Below, in pieces: positions 16,686-25,962 of a stretch of 64,000 nucleotides of DNA (positions within the stretch are counted from its first letter, which is position 1; the number at the start of each line of letters is the position of its first letter). Source of the stretch: Clostridiales bacterium CCNA10 (GTDB lineage Bacteria; Bacillota; Clostridia; Oscillospirales; Oscillospiraceae). Where the stretch lies: positions 930,001-994,000 of the forward strand of contig AP018533.1 in NCBI GenBank assembly GCA_003573975.1, given 5' to 3'. The notes beneath the pieces are model-generated. The model made no database searches and had not been told where the DNA came from. It was given only the letters and a program-made list of their open reading frames with translations. The position numbers were made by a program, and so were the translations under genes.

Positions 16686-16715
16686 AAAGCGCCCGCCGAA
16701 GGGCGGGCGCTTTTT
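16686..16715 (+). terminator. Hairpin terminator between rpsB and tsf
   Basis: AGCGCCCGCC pairs with GGCGGGCGCT and is followed by five T. It may reduce transcription into tsf. Confidence 0.8.
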
Positions 16716-16784
16716 GAAAAATTTGATTCTGGCTCCCGCCATGCGCGGGCGTCATTTACTACGACTATATGGAGGTAATGCACC

Positions 16785-17705
16785 ATGGCGATTACTGCTA
16801 AGGACGTACAGAAGCTGCGCGAGATGACCGGCGTTGGCATGATGGACTGTAAGAAGGCGCTCACCGAGGCCGAGGGCGATTTCGACAAGGCCATCGAGTG
16901 GCTGCGTGAGAAGGGCCTGGCTGCCCAGACTAAGAAGGCCGGCAAGGTGGCCGCCGAGGGCGTGTCCTACGCCATCGTGGCCGACAACGGCGTTGGCGTG
17001 GTCATTGAGGTCAACTCCCAGACCGACTTCGTTGCTAAGAACGAGGTGTTCCAGGACTTCGTCAAGACCCTGGCCGGCATCGTGGCCAACGAGAACCCCG
17101 CCGATGTGGAGGCTCTGAAGGCCTGCACTTACCCCGGCACTGACCGCACCGTGGCCGACGTCACCGCCGACAAGGTGCTGGCCATCGGCGAGAACATCCA
17201 GATCCGCCGCTTTGTCCGCTATGCCGAGGGCGTGAATGTTCCCTATATCCACATGGGCGGCAAGATCGGCGTGCTGGTGAACCTGGCCGTCGAGGGCATC
17301 GAGGCCGGCAAGGTCATCGAGCTGGGCAAGGACGTGGCCATGCAGATCGCGGCCATGAACCCCGCTTTCCTGGACAAGTCCGACGTCTCCCAGGAGACCC
17401 TGGACAAGGAGAAGGAGATCCAGCTGGCCATGATGGCCAACGATCCCAAGATGGCCGCCAAGCCTGAGAAGGTCAAGGAAGGCATCGTGATGGGCAAGCT
17501 GGGCAAGTACTACGAGGAGAACTGCCTGTTGCAGCAGGCCTTCGTCAAGGAGAACAAGATCTCTGTGGAGAAGCATGTGGCCGCCGTTGCTAAGGAACTG
17601 GGCGGTCAGATCACCGTCAAGGCCTTCACCCGCTTCGCTACCGGCGAGGGCATCGAGAAGAAGGAGGACGACTTCGCCGCTGAGGTCGCCAGCATGATCC
17701 ACTGA
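16785..17705 (+). CDS. tsf: Elongation factor Ts
   Basis: EF-Ts is the nucleotide exchange factor of EF-Tu. The 306-residue protein begins MAITAKDVQKLREMTGVGMM, carries the conserved DCKKAL and GKVAAEGVSY motifs, and has the NSQTDFVA sequence near residues 79-86 that contacts EF-Tu. Full length. The ATG follows GGAGG. Downstream, 17765-17803 can form a CCCCCCTGGT hairpin without a clear T-run. Confidence 0.99.
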   Translation: MAITAKDVQKLREMTGVGMMDCKKALTEAEGDFDKAIEWLREKGLAAQTKKAGKVAAEGVSYAIVADNGVGVVIEVNSQTDFVAKNEVFQDFVKTLAGIVANENPADVEALKACTYPGTDRTVADVTADKVLAIGENIQIRRFVRYAEGVNVPYIHMGGKIGVLVNLAVEGIEAGKVIELGKDVAMQIAAMNPAFLDKSDVSQETLDKEKEIQLAMMANDPKMAAKPEKVKEGIVMGKLGKYYEENCLLQQAFVKENKISVEKHVAAVAKELGGQITVKAFTRFATGEGIEKKEDDFAAEVASMIH

Positions 17706-17900
17706 TTTCTCTCCGCTTATAACAAGCACATTTCAAACAGGTCCGGTAAAATGGACCCTGTCAAAGCCCCCCCTGGTTCAGAAGATTGTCTGGACCAGGG
17801 GGGTATTGCCATAGAATGATGAGTTTCATACCCTGTGTGCCTGACACATGGCTGGATCGGACCGTGCGGGGTGCGTCTTTTCCAATCTGGACAAGGAAAA

Positions 17901-17931
17901 GCTGCTGAGGACGTTCTCAGCAGCTTTTTTT
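17901..17931 (+). terminator. Intrinsic terminator downstream of tsf
   Basis: GCTGCTGAG pairs with CTCAGCAGC, followed by seven T. It lies about 200 bp after tsf and before the convergent kinase gene. I see no gene in 17706-17979. Confidence 0.8.
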
Positions 17932-17979
17932 GCAGGCGGTCTATTGTTTCAGTGGCCTCCTGGACGGACGTCTTATGGT

Positions 17980-19062
17980 TCAGTCCGCGGGGGTACGCGG
18001 TGCCCCGCCCTGACCTGAGCCGGTCTCCAGGTGCACATCACAGGAGCCGGAAATAGAAAACACCTGAAAATACTGATCCTCCAGTGGGATCCAGAGAGTC
18101 CGGAAGCGCTCCAGCCCGTCCGGGCCGCACCGGTCCAGCAGGCGGGCCTCACGAACTGGCCAGGGGGCAGTGAGGAAGCACTTGACCTGGTACAGGGACT
18201 GGAACTCCGGGCGCAGGGAGTAAACTCCTTCCACCACAGCCAGAGGGGCGGGGGGGATGGTGCGGGCCGCTTCCAGAGTTCCGGAATGACAGCGGTAGGG
18301 CTGATAGAGGACGGGCTCTCCGCGGGAGAGAGGGGAGAGGACCTGGGCAAAAAAGCGCTCATAGTCCACATTCCCACCCGGCTGGGCCAGCCGCTCCGGC
18401 GTTTTGCGCTCCGGTGGGAGGAAAAAGTCATCCATGTGGAACAGGGGACAGCTGTAGAGCTGGGACAGCCGTGCGCCCAGGGTGGATTTTCCAGTGGCAC
18501 AGGGGCCGTCAATAGCGGCCAGAGTCCGGGGATGCTTCCGGCAGCTGCGGTCGATGGCGGACAGGAAGGGGAGCAGCGCTGCGTCCGATTGGAGGACTAC
18601 CCGGTAGGCGGGGGAGAAGGCTTGACGGTAAGCCGCGCTGTGCCCCACCATCGGCAGGCCGGCGGCGCGGTACTGATGGATGGCTGACTCGATCTCCTCT
18701 GGGGGAAAGGGAAGACGGTACAGAAGTTCCAGGCTCCGGTCCAGCAGCTCCGGCTGCCGGACGCACTCCTCCGCCCCCCGAAGGAACAGGGCGAGAACGG
18801 TGGAGGGGGCGAGCCCCAGCCCTTTACAGGCGGCCAAAGAGAGACGGCACAGGCCGCCTCCAAGAGGCTCTGTGGGTGGGGATGCCGGGTCGCTGCCGGT
18901 CTGCTCCCACTCCTCCTCCAGACGGGCCAGAGCCCCGCTGGGATCGGCGATCAGGTGACCGCCCCCCATGGAGCTCTGGTAGAGAAATTTGATGGCGTCC
19001 CGAAGCTCCATGCCCGGGTGGTTACGGAAGTGCTCCTGCAGGAGCTGCGCCAGATGTTCCAT
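17980..19062 (-). CDS. P-loop kinase of the uridine kinase-like group with an N-terminal helical domain
   Basis: The 360-residue protein has two parts. Residues 1-180 are a helical region of unknown function (KFLYQSSMGGGHLI near 26-39). Residues 182-345 form a P-loop kinase with Walker A GPCATGKST near 187-195, a hydrophobic strand ending LFHMDDFF near 212-219, and AVVEGVYSL near 284, the pattern of uridine kinase and related nucleoside or pantothenate kinases. The gene starts 3 bp after an ECF transporter S component, so the kinase probably traps the imported substrate by phosphorylation (inference). The substrate is unknown. Confidence 0.82.
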   Translation of the reverse strand: MEHLAQLLQEHFRNHPGMELRDAIKFLYQSSMGGGHLIADPSGALARLEEEWEQTGSDPASPPTEPLGGGLCRLSLAACKGLGLAPSTVLALFLRGAEECVRQPELLDRSLELLYRLPFPPEEIESAIHQYRAAGLPMVGHSAAYRQAFSPAYRVVLQSDAALLPFLSAIDRSCRKHPRTLAAIDGPCATGKSTLGARLSQLYSCPLFHMDDFFLPPERKTPERLAQPGGNVDYERFFAQVLSPLSRGEPVLYQPYRCHSGTLEAARTIPPAPLAVVEGVYSLRPEFQSLYQVKCFLTAPWPVREARLLDRCGPDGLERFRTLWIPLEDQYFQVFSISGSCDVHLETGSGQGGAPRTPAD

Positions 19063-19065
19063 AGG

Positions 19066-19611
19066 TCAGCCTTCCTGAGGGACCGGCTGACGGACGTGCT
19101 GGACCGCCATCACCAGGGCGGGGACGGCCGCCAGCTGCAGGATAATGCCGGGGATGGCGTTAGCCACCGCGCCGGCCCAGAAGGCTGCCAGCGTGAAGGC
19201 ATTCCCGCTGCCCATGGTCAGGATGACCATGACCGCGCCCCAGGCCAGACGGCCGGCAGCCATGGCGGAGATCAGAGCGGTGTAGATCCCGCCAAGGTTC
19301 TTGGGCCGGCGGGCGTAGAGCAGTCCGGAGACCAGTCCGTAGACGGCCATCTCCACGGCCATGGCCACGGCGGTGGGGAAGGGGGGAGGCATCCCCAGAA
19401 TGGCGGAGCGCATCAGCGGGGCCAGGAAGCCCACTGCCGCCCCCCAGGGGCCGCCGCAGAGGAAGCCGCACAGGAGGGTGGGCAGGTGCATGGGCAGCAG
19501 CATGGAGCCGATCTGCGGGATATTTCCGGTGAAAAAGGGCAGTACGTAAGCCAAGGCCAGCATCAGGGCGGCTACTACCAGGTTTTGAACGGGACGGTTG
19601 GTTCGGGTCAC
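19066..19611 (-). CDS. ECF transporter substrate-binding (S) component
   Basis: The 181-residue integral membrane protein has about six hydrophobic segments and the motif MHLPTLLCGFLCGGPWGAAV typical of one broad ECF S-component family. Such proteins bind a vitamin or nucleobase-like nutrient and work with a shared energising module (EcfT and two ATPases) encoded elsewhere. The GTG at 19611 follows AAAGGAG; the frame is open upstream but that stretch lies in the leader hairpin. It is the first gene of a two-gene unit with a P-loop kinase. The ligand cannot be told from sequence. Confidence 0.85.
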   Translation of the reverse strand: MTRTNRPVQNLVVAALMLALAYVLPFFTGNIPQIGSMLLPMHLPTLLCGFLCGGPWGAAVGFLAPLMRSAILGMPPPFPTAVAMAVEMAVYGLVSGLLYARRPKNLGGIYTALISAMAAGRLAWGAVMVILTMGSGNAFTLAAFWAGAVANAIPGIILQLAAVPALVMAVQHVRQPVPQEG

Positions 19612-19645
19612 AAATGATCTCTCCTTTTGATTGACATAATGACAT

Positions 19646-19697
19646 AAAAACACCGCGAAGGCGGCGCGCCCTGCTGGGCGGAACATACCTTCGCGGT
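19646..19697 (-). terminator. Leader terminator upstream of the ECF gene (putative attenuator)
   Basis: On the minus strand ACCGCGAAGG (19688-19697) pairs with CCTTCGCGGT (19652-19661), followed by G and five T, 35 bases before the ECF start. The same 5' arm can instead form the small hairpin TACC-GCGAA-GGTA, a possible antiterminator. The leader is about 130 bases long. I could not match it to a known riboswitch. Confidence 0.7.
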
Positions 19698-19752
19698 ATT
19701 GATTGCATAACAGAAGGGAACGGAGTGCCGGCTTCAGCCAGCGGTTACCATT

Positions 19753-19781
19753 AAGATACCACAGAACCGGGGTGCGGTCAA
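19753..19781 (-). promoter_or_regulatory. Promoter of the ECF-kinase operon
   Basis: On the minus strand TTGACC (19776-19781) and TATCTT (19753-19758) are 17 bases apart. It overlaps the end of the phosphoketolase gene. Confidence 0.65.
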
Positions 19782-22225
19782 GGGGAGACTCCAGCGTTTC
19801 CGCGTCCCTCGTTCCAGGTCCAGTTCCGGACCTCCGGCAGGTCCTGGCCGTGGGTGGTGATATACTGGTGGTGCTCCACCAGCTTGTCCTGCATCTCCTG
19901 GATGAGGTAGGAGGCGGTGTTGCCCAGCTGGGGCAGCCGCTTGACCGTGTCGATGACCAGGTCGAAGCGGTCGATGTTGTTCTGTACCCGCATATCGAAG
20001 GGGGTGGTGATGGTCCCCTCCTCCTTGTACCCCCGGACGTGGAGATTTTTGTTGTGCCGGCGGTAGGTCAACTCATGGACCAGGGTGGGATAACCGTGGA
20101 AAGCGAAAATGATGGGCTTGTCCTTGGTGAACAGGGAGTCGTAGTCCTCGTCGGTCAGGCCGTGGGGGTGTTCCCCGTGAGGCTGGAGCTTCATCAGGTC
20201 CACCACGTTGACCACGCGGATCTTCAGCTCCGGGAGGTGGTGGTGGAGGATAGTGACAGCGGCCAGGGTCTCTAGGGTGGGGGTATCGCCGCAGCAGGCC
20301 ATAACTACATCGGGCTCCACGCCCCGGTCGTTGGAGGCCCACTGCCAGATGCCGATGCCCTGGGTGCAGTGCTTTACCGCCTGGTCCATGGTGAGCCACT
20401 GGGGGCGGGCGTGCTTGGAGGTCACCAGCACATTGATATAGTCCCGGCTCTTGACGCAGTGGTCAAAGCAGCTGAGCAGGCAGTTGGCGTCCGGGGGCAG
20501 GTAGAGCCGCACCACATCCGCCTTTTTGTTGGCCACATGGTCCAGGAAGCCGGGGTCCTGATGGGTGAAGCCGTTGTGGTCCTGCTGCCAGACGTTGGAG
20601 GAGAGGATGTAGTTGAGGGAGGCGATCTTCTGCCGCCAGGGCAGCTGCCGGCAGACCTTCAGCCACTTGGCGTGCTGGGAGACCATAGAGTCCACGATGC
20701 GGATAAAGGCCTCATAGCTGTTGAACAGGCCGTGCCGCCCGGTGAGGAGGTAGCCCTCCAGCCAGCCCTGGCACAGATGCTCAGACAGCATAGCGTCCAT
20801 CACCCGGCCGTCCGGCTCCAGCTCCGCGTCCCGGACGGGATCGATGGGGTCCATCCATCGCCGGCCGCTTGCCTCAAACACGGCGGAGAGGGCGTTGGAG
20901 GCGGTCTCGTCCGGTCCAAAGACCCGGAAATTCCGGGACTCCCGGTTGAGGGTGATGAGATCCCGCACATAGCTCCCCAGCACGCCGGTGTCCTGGGCCT
21001 CTACCGCGCCGGGCTGGGGCACCTCCACCCGGTACTCCCGGAAGTCTGGGGTGCGCAGATCCCGGAGCAGCAGCCCGCCGTTGGCATGAGGATTGGCTCC
21101 CATGCGCCGCTCCCCCTTGGGGGCCAGCTCCCGCAGGGCGGGGATCAGGGTCCCGTTTTCGTCAAACAGCTCCTCCGGCCGGTAGCTGCGCAGCCAGCGC
21201 TCCAGCTCCTGGATGCGGCCGGGCTTGCCGTCGTGGACGGGAATGGGGATCTGGTGGGAGCGCCAGCTGCCCTCCACCGGCTTCCCGTCCACCTCCTTGG
21301 GGCCAGTCCAGCCCTTGGGGGAGCGGAATACGATCATGGGCCAGCGGGGGCGGGCGGCGTCTTCGGAGGTACGGGCGTACTCCTGGATCCGCTGGATCTC
21401 CCGCACCGCCCAGTCCAGGGCGGCGGCCATCTTCTGGTGCATCTGCTGGGGCTCGTCCCCCTCTACAAAGCGGGGCTCCCAGCCGCAGCCCTTGAAGAAC
21501 ATCTCGGTCTCCTCGTGGGAGATGCGGGAGAACAGGGTGGGGTTGGAGAGCTTGAAGCCGTTGAGGTGGAGAATGGGCAGCACCGCGCCGTCCGTGATGG
21601 GGTTGAGGAACTTGTTGGAGTGCCAGGCGGCGGTCAGGGGGGCGGTCTCCGCTTCGCCGTCTCCCACCACACAGGCGGCGATGAGGCCGGGGTTGTCCAT
21701 GACCGCCCCGAAGGCGTGGGCCAGGGAGTAGCCCAGTTCTCCCCCCTCGTTGATGGAGCCGGGGGTGTTGGGGGCGGTCTGGCTGGGGATCCCGCCGGGG
21801 AAGGAGAACTGCCGGAACAGCCGCTTCATACCGGCGGCATCCTGGCTGATGTTGGGATAGACCTCGCTGTACGAGCCGTCCAGATAGTCCTGGGCCACCA
21901 CGGCGTTTCCACCGTGTCCGGGGCCGGAGAGATAGATCATATCCAGGTCATATTTGACGATGGCCCGGTTGAGATGGGTATAAATGAAGTTTTGGCCCGG
22001 GCAGGTGCCCCAATGCCCCACGATGGTGCGCTTCAGATGTTCCTCCTTCAGCGGCTCCCGCAGCAGGGGATTGTCCAGCAGATAGAGCTGGCAGGCGGAC
22101 AGATAGTTGGCGGCACGCCAATAGGCGTCAATGGTCTTGACCTGTTCCCGGGTCAGGGGGTCCTTTTTGGACATTCGAGCCGGCGCCTTAGGGGAGGGCT
22201 TGACGGGTTCGGCGGCTTTTGGCAT
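19778..22225 (-). CDS. xfp: Xylulose 5-phosphate / fructose 6-phosphate phosphoketolase
   Basis: Phosphoketolase is a thiamine-diphosphate enzyme that splits xylulose 5-phosphate or fructose 6-phosphate with phosphate to acetyl phosphate plus an aldose phosphate. The 815-residue protein has the family motifs [11 protein letters not shown] near 71-81, YLSGPGHGG near 98-106, and [19 protein letters not shown] near 188-206 (the metal and cofactor-binding region). A 25-residue Pro/Lys-rich N-terminal extension precedes the usual start. AAGGAGGT precedes the ATG. It stands alone with its own promoter. Confidence 0.96.
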   Translation of the reverse strand: MPKAAEPVKPSPKAPARMSKKDPLTREQVKTIDAYWRAANYLSACQLYLLDNPLLREPLKEEHLKRTIVGHWGTCPGQNFIYTHLNRAIVKYDLDMIYLSGPGHGGNAVVAQDYLDGSYSEVYPNISQDAAGMKRLFRQFSFPGGIPSQTAPNTPGSINEGGELGYSLAHAFGAVMDNPGLIAACVVGDGEAETAPLTAAWHSNKFLNPITDGAVLPILHLNGFKLSNPTLFSRISHEETEMFFKGCGWEPRFVEGDEPQQMHQKMAAALDWAVREIQRIQEYARTSEDAARPRWPMIVFRSPKGWTGPKEVDGKPVEGSWRSHQIPIPVHDGKPGRIQELERWLRSYRPEELFDENGTLIPALRELAPKGERRMGANPHANGGLLLRDLRTPDFREYRVEVPQPGAVEAQDTGVLGSYVRDLITLNRESRNFRVFGPDETASNALSAVFEASGRRWMDPIDPVRDAELEPDGRVMDAMLSEHLCQGWLEGYLLTGRHGLFNSYEAFIRIVDSMVSQHAKWLKVCRQLPWRQKIASLNYILSSNVWQQDHNGFTHQDPGFLDHVANKKADVVRLYLPPDANCLLSCFDHCVKSRDYINVLVTSKHARPQWLTMDQAVKHCTQGIGIWQWASNDRGVEPDVVMACCGDTPTLETLAAVTILHHHLPELKIRVVNVVDLMKLQPHGEHPHGLTDEDYDSLFTKDKPIIFAFHGYPTLVHELTYRRHNKNLHVRGYKEEGTITTPFDMRVQNNIDRFDLVIDTVKRLPQLGNTASYLIQEMQDKLVEHHQYITTHGQDLPEVRNWTWNEGRGNAGVSP

Positions 22226-22267
22226 GGGGTGATACCTCCTTGGCAGACATTGTTCAGTGATGAATTA

Positions 22268-22295
22268 AGTATAGCGTAAAGCTGAAAAAAGTCAA
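22268..22295 (-). promoter_or_regulatory. Promoter of the phosphoketolase gene
   Basis: On the minus strand TTGACT (22290-22295) and TATACT (22268-22273) are 16 bases apart, about 40 bases before the start codon. Confidence 0.7.
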
Positions 22296-22428
22296 TCCGG
22301 TTCCGGGCTGTTTCCGAAACAAAGCGAAAAAATCAGCTATGCCGGAGGTAAACACGGATCGGGGACAGAAAGGAGAGAAAAAGAGCGGGAGGAAGAGGCT
22401 GGAACGGGGCCCTAATGGGGGTAAAACC

Positions 22429-22469
22429 GCAAAATGCCGCGCCGGAGTCCTGGGAGGACCCGGCGCGGC
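22429..22469 (-). terminator. Terminator of leuA
   Basis: On the minus strand GCCGCGCCGG (22460-22469) pairs with CCGGCGCGGC (22436-22445), followed by ATTTT and a second T-run. It is 15 bases after the leuA stop. Confidence 0.75.
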
Positions 22470-22484
22470 ACAGGGGAGAGGCCG

Positions 22485-24170
22485 TCACTTCCGCTTGGCG
22501 CGGTTGATGGCGGAGAGGATGGCCCGCAGGGGGGCCAGGTTGATGTTGTGAGACAGGCCCACGCCCCAGTACTCCCTGCCGTCCCGCTGGTCCCGGAGGA
22601 GGATGTAGGCCACGCCCTGGGAGTCGGAGCCATCGGTGATGGCGTGGGAGGAGTAGTCCAGGAAGGAGAAACGGGCCATTTTCTCCCCTTTAATGGCGTT
22701 GAAGAAGGCGTCGATGGGGCCGTTTCCGTCACCAGAGACCTTAAAGATGGTGTCGGTGTGCTGAAGGGTGCCCCAGAAGGTGACGTGGGAGTGGCCGTCT
22801 GCGTCCACACTCTCCTGGAAGGCGTGCTTGAGCAGCTTGTAGGGCTCCTTCACGTCCACATACTCCTGGTGGAAGAGCTCGTTGATCCGCTCCGGGGTGA
22901 TTTCGGTGCCCACGGCGTCGGTCTCCCGCTGAACGATGGCGCCGAACTCCGGGTGCATCTCCTTGGGCAGGTTAAAGCCGAAGTTGTGGTCCATGATATA
23001 GGCCGCGCCTCCCTTGCCCGACTGGGAGTTGATGCGGATGATGGGCTCGTACTCCCGGCCCACGTCGGCGGGGTCAATGGGCAGATAGGGGATCTCCCAG
23101 AAATCGGAGTTGGACTCCTTCATGTACTGGGTGCCCTTGTTGATGGCGTCCTGATGGCTGCCGGAGAAAGCGGTGAATACCAGCTTTCCGGCGTAGGGCT
23201 GCCGGTCGCCCACAGGCATCTTGGTACACCGCTCGAACATCTCGCGGATCTTATTGATGTCGGAAAAGTCAAGCCGGGGGTCCACCCCCTGGGTGTACAT
23301 ATTCATGGCCAGGGTGACGATGTCCACGTTTCCGGTGCGCTCGCCGTTGCCGAACAGGGTGGCCTCCACCCGGTCCGCGCCGGCCAACAGGCCCATTTCA
23401 GCAGTGGCCACGCCGCAGCCCCGGTCGTTGTGGGGGTGCAGGGAGATGATGGCGCTGTCCCGGCCGGGGATCTTTTTGCAGAAGTACTCCAGCATATCGG
23501 CGAACTGGTTGGGCATACAGTTTTCCACCGTGGTGGGCAGGTTCAGAATGACCTTGTGCTCCGGGTCGGCGTGGAGGTGCTCCAGTACCGCCTGGCAGAT
23601 CTCCACCGCATAGTCCATCTCGGTGCCCATGAAGGACTCAGGGGAGTACTCAAAGCGCAGGTTCATCCCCTCCTGAATGAGGGGCTGGGACATCTCATAG
23701 ATCAGGTCGGCGGCATCGGTGGCGATCTTGGTGATGCCGGCGGTGTCCATGTGGAACACCACCTTCCGCTGGAGGGTGGAGGTGGAGTTGTAGAAGTGGA
23801 GAATGACGTTCTTGGCGCCCCGGATGGCCTCGAAGGTCTTTTTGATGAGATGCTCCCGGGCCTGGACCAGCACCTGGATGGTCACGTCATCGGGGATGTG
23901 CCCCCCCTCGATGAGCTCCCGGCAGATCTCGTACTCCGTCTCACTGGCGGAGGGGAAGCCGATCTCGATCTCCTTGATGCCCACATCCACCAGGGTGTGG
24001 AAGTATTCCAGCTTCTCCTGAAGATTCATGGGGTCCACCAGGGCCTGGTTGCCGTCCCGCAGGTCCACAGAGCACCACACGGGAGCCTTGGAGATGACCT
24101 TGTCGGGCCAGGTGCGGCCCACGATCTTCTGGGGCTGGAAGGGAATGTATTTTTTGTAGCCTGGATTCAT
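22485..24170 (-). CDS. leuA: 2-isopropylmalate synthase
   Basis: LeuA condenses acetyl-CoA with 2-oxoisovalerate, the first committed step of leucine synthesis. The start at 24170 (GGAGG nine bases upstream) gives 561 residues beginning MNPGYKKYIPF, the long subtype. Catalytic-domain motifs are VDLRDGNQALVDPM near 40-53, SLHPHNDRGCG near 247-257 (metal-binding His-x-His) and GNGERTGNVD near 277. The C-terminal 120 residues form the leucine-binding regulatory domain. Expression is controlled by the T-box leader directly upstream, and the enzyme is probably also feedback-inhibited. Confidence 0.96.
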   Translation of the reverse strand: MNPGYKKYIPFQPQKIVGRTWPDKVISKAPVWCSVDLRDGNQALVDPMNLQEKLEYFHTLVDVGIKEIEIGFPSASETEYEICRELIEGGHIPDDVTIQVLVQAREHLIKKTFEAIRGAKNVILHFYNSTSTLQRKVVFHMDTAGITKIATDAADLIYEMSQPLIQEGMNLRFEYSPESFMGTEMDYAVEICQAVLEHLHADPEHKVILNLPTTVENCMPNQFADMLEYFCKKIPGRDSAIISLHPHNDRGCGVATAEMGLLAGADRVEATLFGNGERTGNVDIVTLAMNMYTQGVDPRLDFSDINKIREMFERCTKMPVGDRQPYAGKLVFTAFSGSHQDAINKGTQYMKESNSDFWEIPYLPIDPADVGREYEPIIRINSQSGKGGAAYIMDHNFGFNLPKEMHPEFGAIVQRETDAVGTEITPERINELFHQEYVDVKEPYKLLKHAFQESVDADGHSHVTFWGTLQHTDTIFKVSGDGNGPIDAFFNAIKGEKMARFSFLDYSSHAITDGSDSQGVAYILLRDQRDGREYWGVGLSHNINLAPLRAILSAINRAKRK

Positions 24171-24239
24171 GGTCGTCGTCCTCCTAAAATGACTTGCTCC
24201 GCCGAGGTTGGCGGCGGGCCGGATCGAATCAGGGGAATG

Positions 24240-24506
24240 AAAAAACGCCCCTGACTTTCTCAAGTCAGGGGCGTGAAGCGTTCACGCGGTACCACCCTGG
24301 TTCGGCAACCGGTCACCCGGACAGCCCTCATAGCCTCCAACAAGGCCGCGGCCGGTAACGGGGCCAGACGTCCTGACCTACTTTATGCCTTCGGCCAGGC
24401 AGCTCGGGGACCAGTTATCCACAGGGAGGCCGCACACCGATTCGCACCAACCACCGGCTCTCTGAGGGGGACTCAGCCTGTCTTTTTTCCCGTCGTCGCT
24501 TTTATT
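24240..24506 (-). promoter_or_regulatory. T-box leader of leuA, Leu (CUG) specifier
   Basis: The minus strand shows a complete T-box: GAGAG and GGTTGGTGCGAA in Stem I, a candidate specifier CTG (24412-24414) in the context GGATAA-CTG-GTCC, the 14-base T-box AGGGTGGTACCGCG (24285-24298), and a terminator with stem CGCCCCTGACTT at 24246-24273 followed by six T at 24240-24245. Uncharged tRNA-Leu would stabilise the antiterminator and allow leuA transcription. The CUG assignment is by eye from its place relative to Stem I and fits the leucine gene. Confidence 0.92.
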
Positions 24507-24513
24507 GGTTGCT

Positions 24514-24542
24514 ATTGTAGCGGAGAAGCCCGGGTTTGTCAA
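24514..24542 (-). promoter_or_regulatory. Promoter of the leuA T-box transcript
   Basis: On the minus strand TTGACA (24537-24542) and TACAAT (24514-24519) are 17 bases apart, a near-consensus sigma-A promoter. Confidence 0.88.
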
Positions 24543-24567
24543 GCGGAAATTTGACTGGAGCTCCGGC

Positions 24568-25401
24568 TCAGTTTTTGGGGGAGCGGGGGATCAGATGGAC
24601 GTCCAGCTGACTGTATGGCATCTCCACCCCGTGGCGGGCAAAGGCGGGACGGATGGCCTCCAGCAGGCGGTAATATACATCCCAGTAGTCCCCGGAGGTG
24701 GTCCAGGCCCGCAGGAGATAGTCGATGCCGCTTGCGCCATAGCCGGACAGGCGGATCTCCGGCGCGGGGTCGGGGAGGATCTGGGGGAACTGGGAGACAG
24801 CCTCGTGCAGGGCGGCCTTCACCGCATCTGTGGGCGCGTCATAGGAGGCGGAGATCGTGATCTCCATCCGCCGGCGGCCCAGCCGGGTGTAGTTGATAAT
24901 GGTGGCGGAGGAGAGCTGGCTGTTGGGGATGTAGATCTCCTTGTTTTCCACGGTGACCAGCGTGGTATAGGCCAGTCCCACCAGGGATACTGTGCCGGAT
25001 ACGGAGCCGATCTCCACATAGTCCCCCACGGTGAAGGGCTTGGAGGCCAGCAGGGTGATCCCGCCCGCTAGATTGGACAGGGTGTTCTGAAGGGCCAGGG
25101 AGACGGCCAGGCCGGCAACGCTGAGCAGAGCGATGATGGAGGTCATCTCCACGCCCACAGAGCCCAGCACCACCAGAATGAGCACCAGCCAGAGCAGGAC
25201 AGACAGGGCGGAGCGGAGGTAGCGCTGGATGGGAGCCAGAGAGGCGCTGCGCAGCAGCAGGCGGTCCACCGTCCGCAGCAGCAGCTTGTTGAAAATGATC
25301 CCAACCAGCAGGATGAGAAGGGCCCGGAGCAGGATCTCCCAGGATAGGGAGCTCCAGTTCAGGCCGCCGGTGACCTGGGATAAAATGGCGTCGATGGACA
25401 T
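24568..25401 (-). CDS. MscS-family small-conductance mechanosensitive channel
   Basis: The 277-residue protein has two or three N-terminal transmembrane helices (about 22-45, 63-90 and 95-125) and the MscS core. The pore helix ALLSVAGLAVSLALQNTLSN near 115-134 has the Gly/Ala pattern of TM3. It is followed by the beta domain with PFTVGDYVEIG near 145-155 and IPNSQL near 182. These channels open under membrane tension and release solutes on osmotic downshock. ATG 25401 follows AAAGGAGAT. The gene is monocistronic by appearance. Confidence 0.93.
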   Translation of the reverse strand: MSIDAILSQVTGGLNWSSLSWEILLRALLILLVGIIFNKLLLRTVDRLLLRSASLAPIQRYLRSALSVLLWLVLILVVLGSVGVEMTSIIALLSVAGLAVSLALQNTLSNLAGGITLLASKPFTVGDYVEIGSVSGTVSLVGLAYTTLVTVENKEIYIPNSQLSSATIINYTRLGRRRMEITISASYDAPTDAVKAALHEAVSQFPQILPDPAPEIRLSGYGASGIDYLLRAWTTSGDYWDVYYRLLEAIRPAFARHGVEMPYSQLDVHLIPRSPKN

Positions 25402-25514
25402 GGGGGATCTCCTTTCTTGAACTGATGGGGGAGGTGGACAGCGGAAGGGCGGGGCCGCTGAAACGGCTCCGCCCACAGTGGGTGCAGGCGCCTGGACCGG
25501 CGTCCGCGCCGTGG

Positions 25515-25886
25515 CTATGTGTCCTTTTGACTGGCGTGGCGCTTGAGGCAGGCGAAGGTCTCGGTACTCATATCGTGCTCCATGCGGCAGGCGTCCGCAG
25601 CGGCGACCTCAGGGGAGACGCCCAGCCGGATCAGCCAGTCGGTGAGCATCCGGTGACGCTCATAGACCCGCTGGGCGTTTTGCTCACCCTCCGGGGTCAG
25701 CTCCAGCCGGCCGTCCTTCTCCATGGTAAGGTAGCCGCTGGCCTTCAGAATGGAGACCGCACGGCTGACAGAGGGCTTGGAGAAGCCCAGATGCTGCGCT
25801 ACGTCAATGGAACGGACGATCCCGCGCTCCTGCCGGAGCACCAGGACCGCCTCCAAATAGTCCTCGCCGGATTCATGGAGGGCCAT
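25515..25886 (-). CDS. DtxR/MntR-family metal-dependent repressor
   Basis: The 123-residue protein starts MALHESGEDYLEAVL, where the Asp and second Glu match the first metal-ligand pair of MntR. A winged helix follows (VAQHLGFSKPSVSRAVSILK near 34-53), then a dimerisation region with further ligands (CRMEHDMS near 104-111). Like MntR it lacks the SH3-like domain of DtxR. It probably represses metal-uptake genes when Mn or Fe is bound. No target operator or transporter gene is seen next to it. ATG 25886 follows AAAAGGAG. Confidence 0.9.
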   Translation of the reverse strand: MALHESGEDYLEAVLVLRQERGIVRSIDVAQHLGFSKPSVSRAVSILKASGYLTMEKDGRLELTPEGEQNAQRVYERHRMLTDWLIRLGVSPEVAAADACRMEHDMSTETFACLKRHASQKDT

Positions 25887-25962
25887 TTTGTCACGCTCCT
25901 TTTTTGATGATGATGGTACTATTGTAGCATACCGGAGGGGGACTTTCAACCGGAAAGCGGGC

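Noticed and set aside
17835..18056. 73-codon plus-strand frame after tsf
   Set aside because: It contains the terminator at 17901-17931 and overlaps the end of the kinase gene; no ribosome-binding site.
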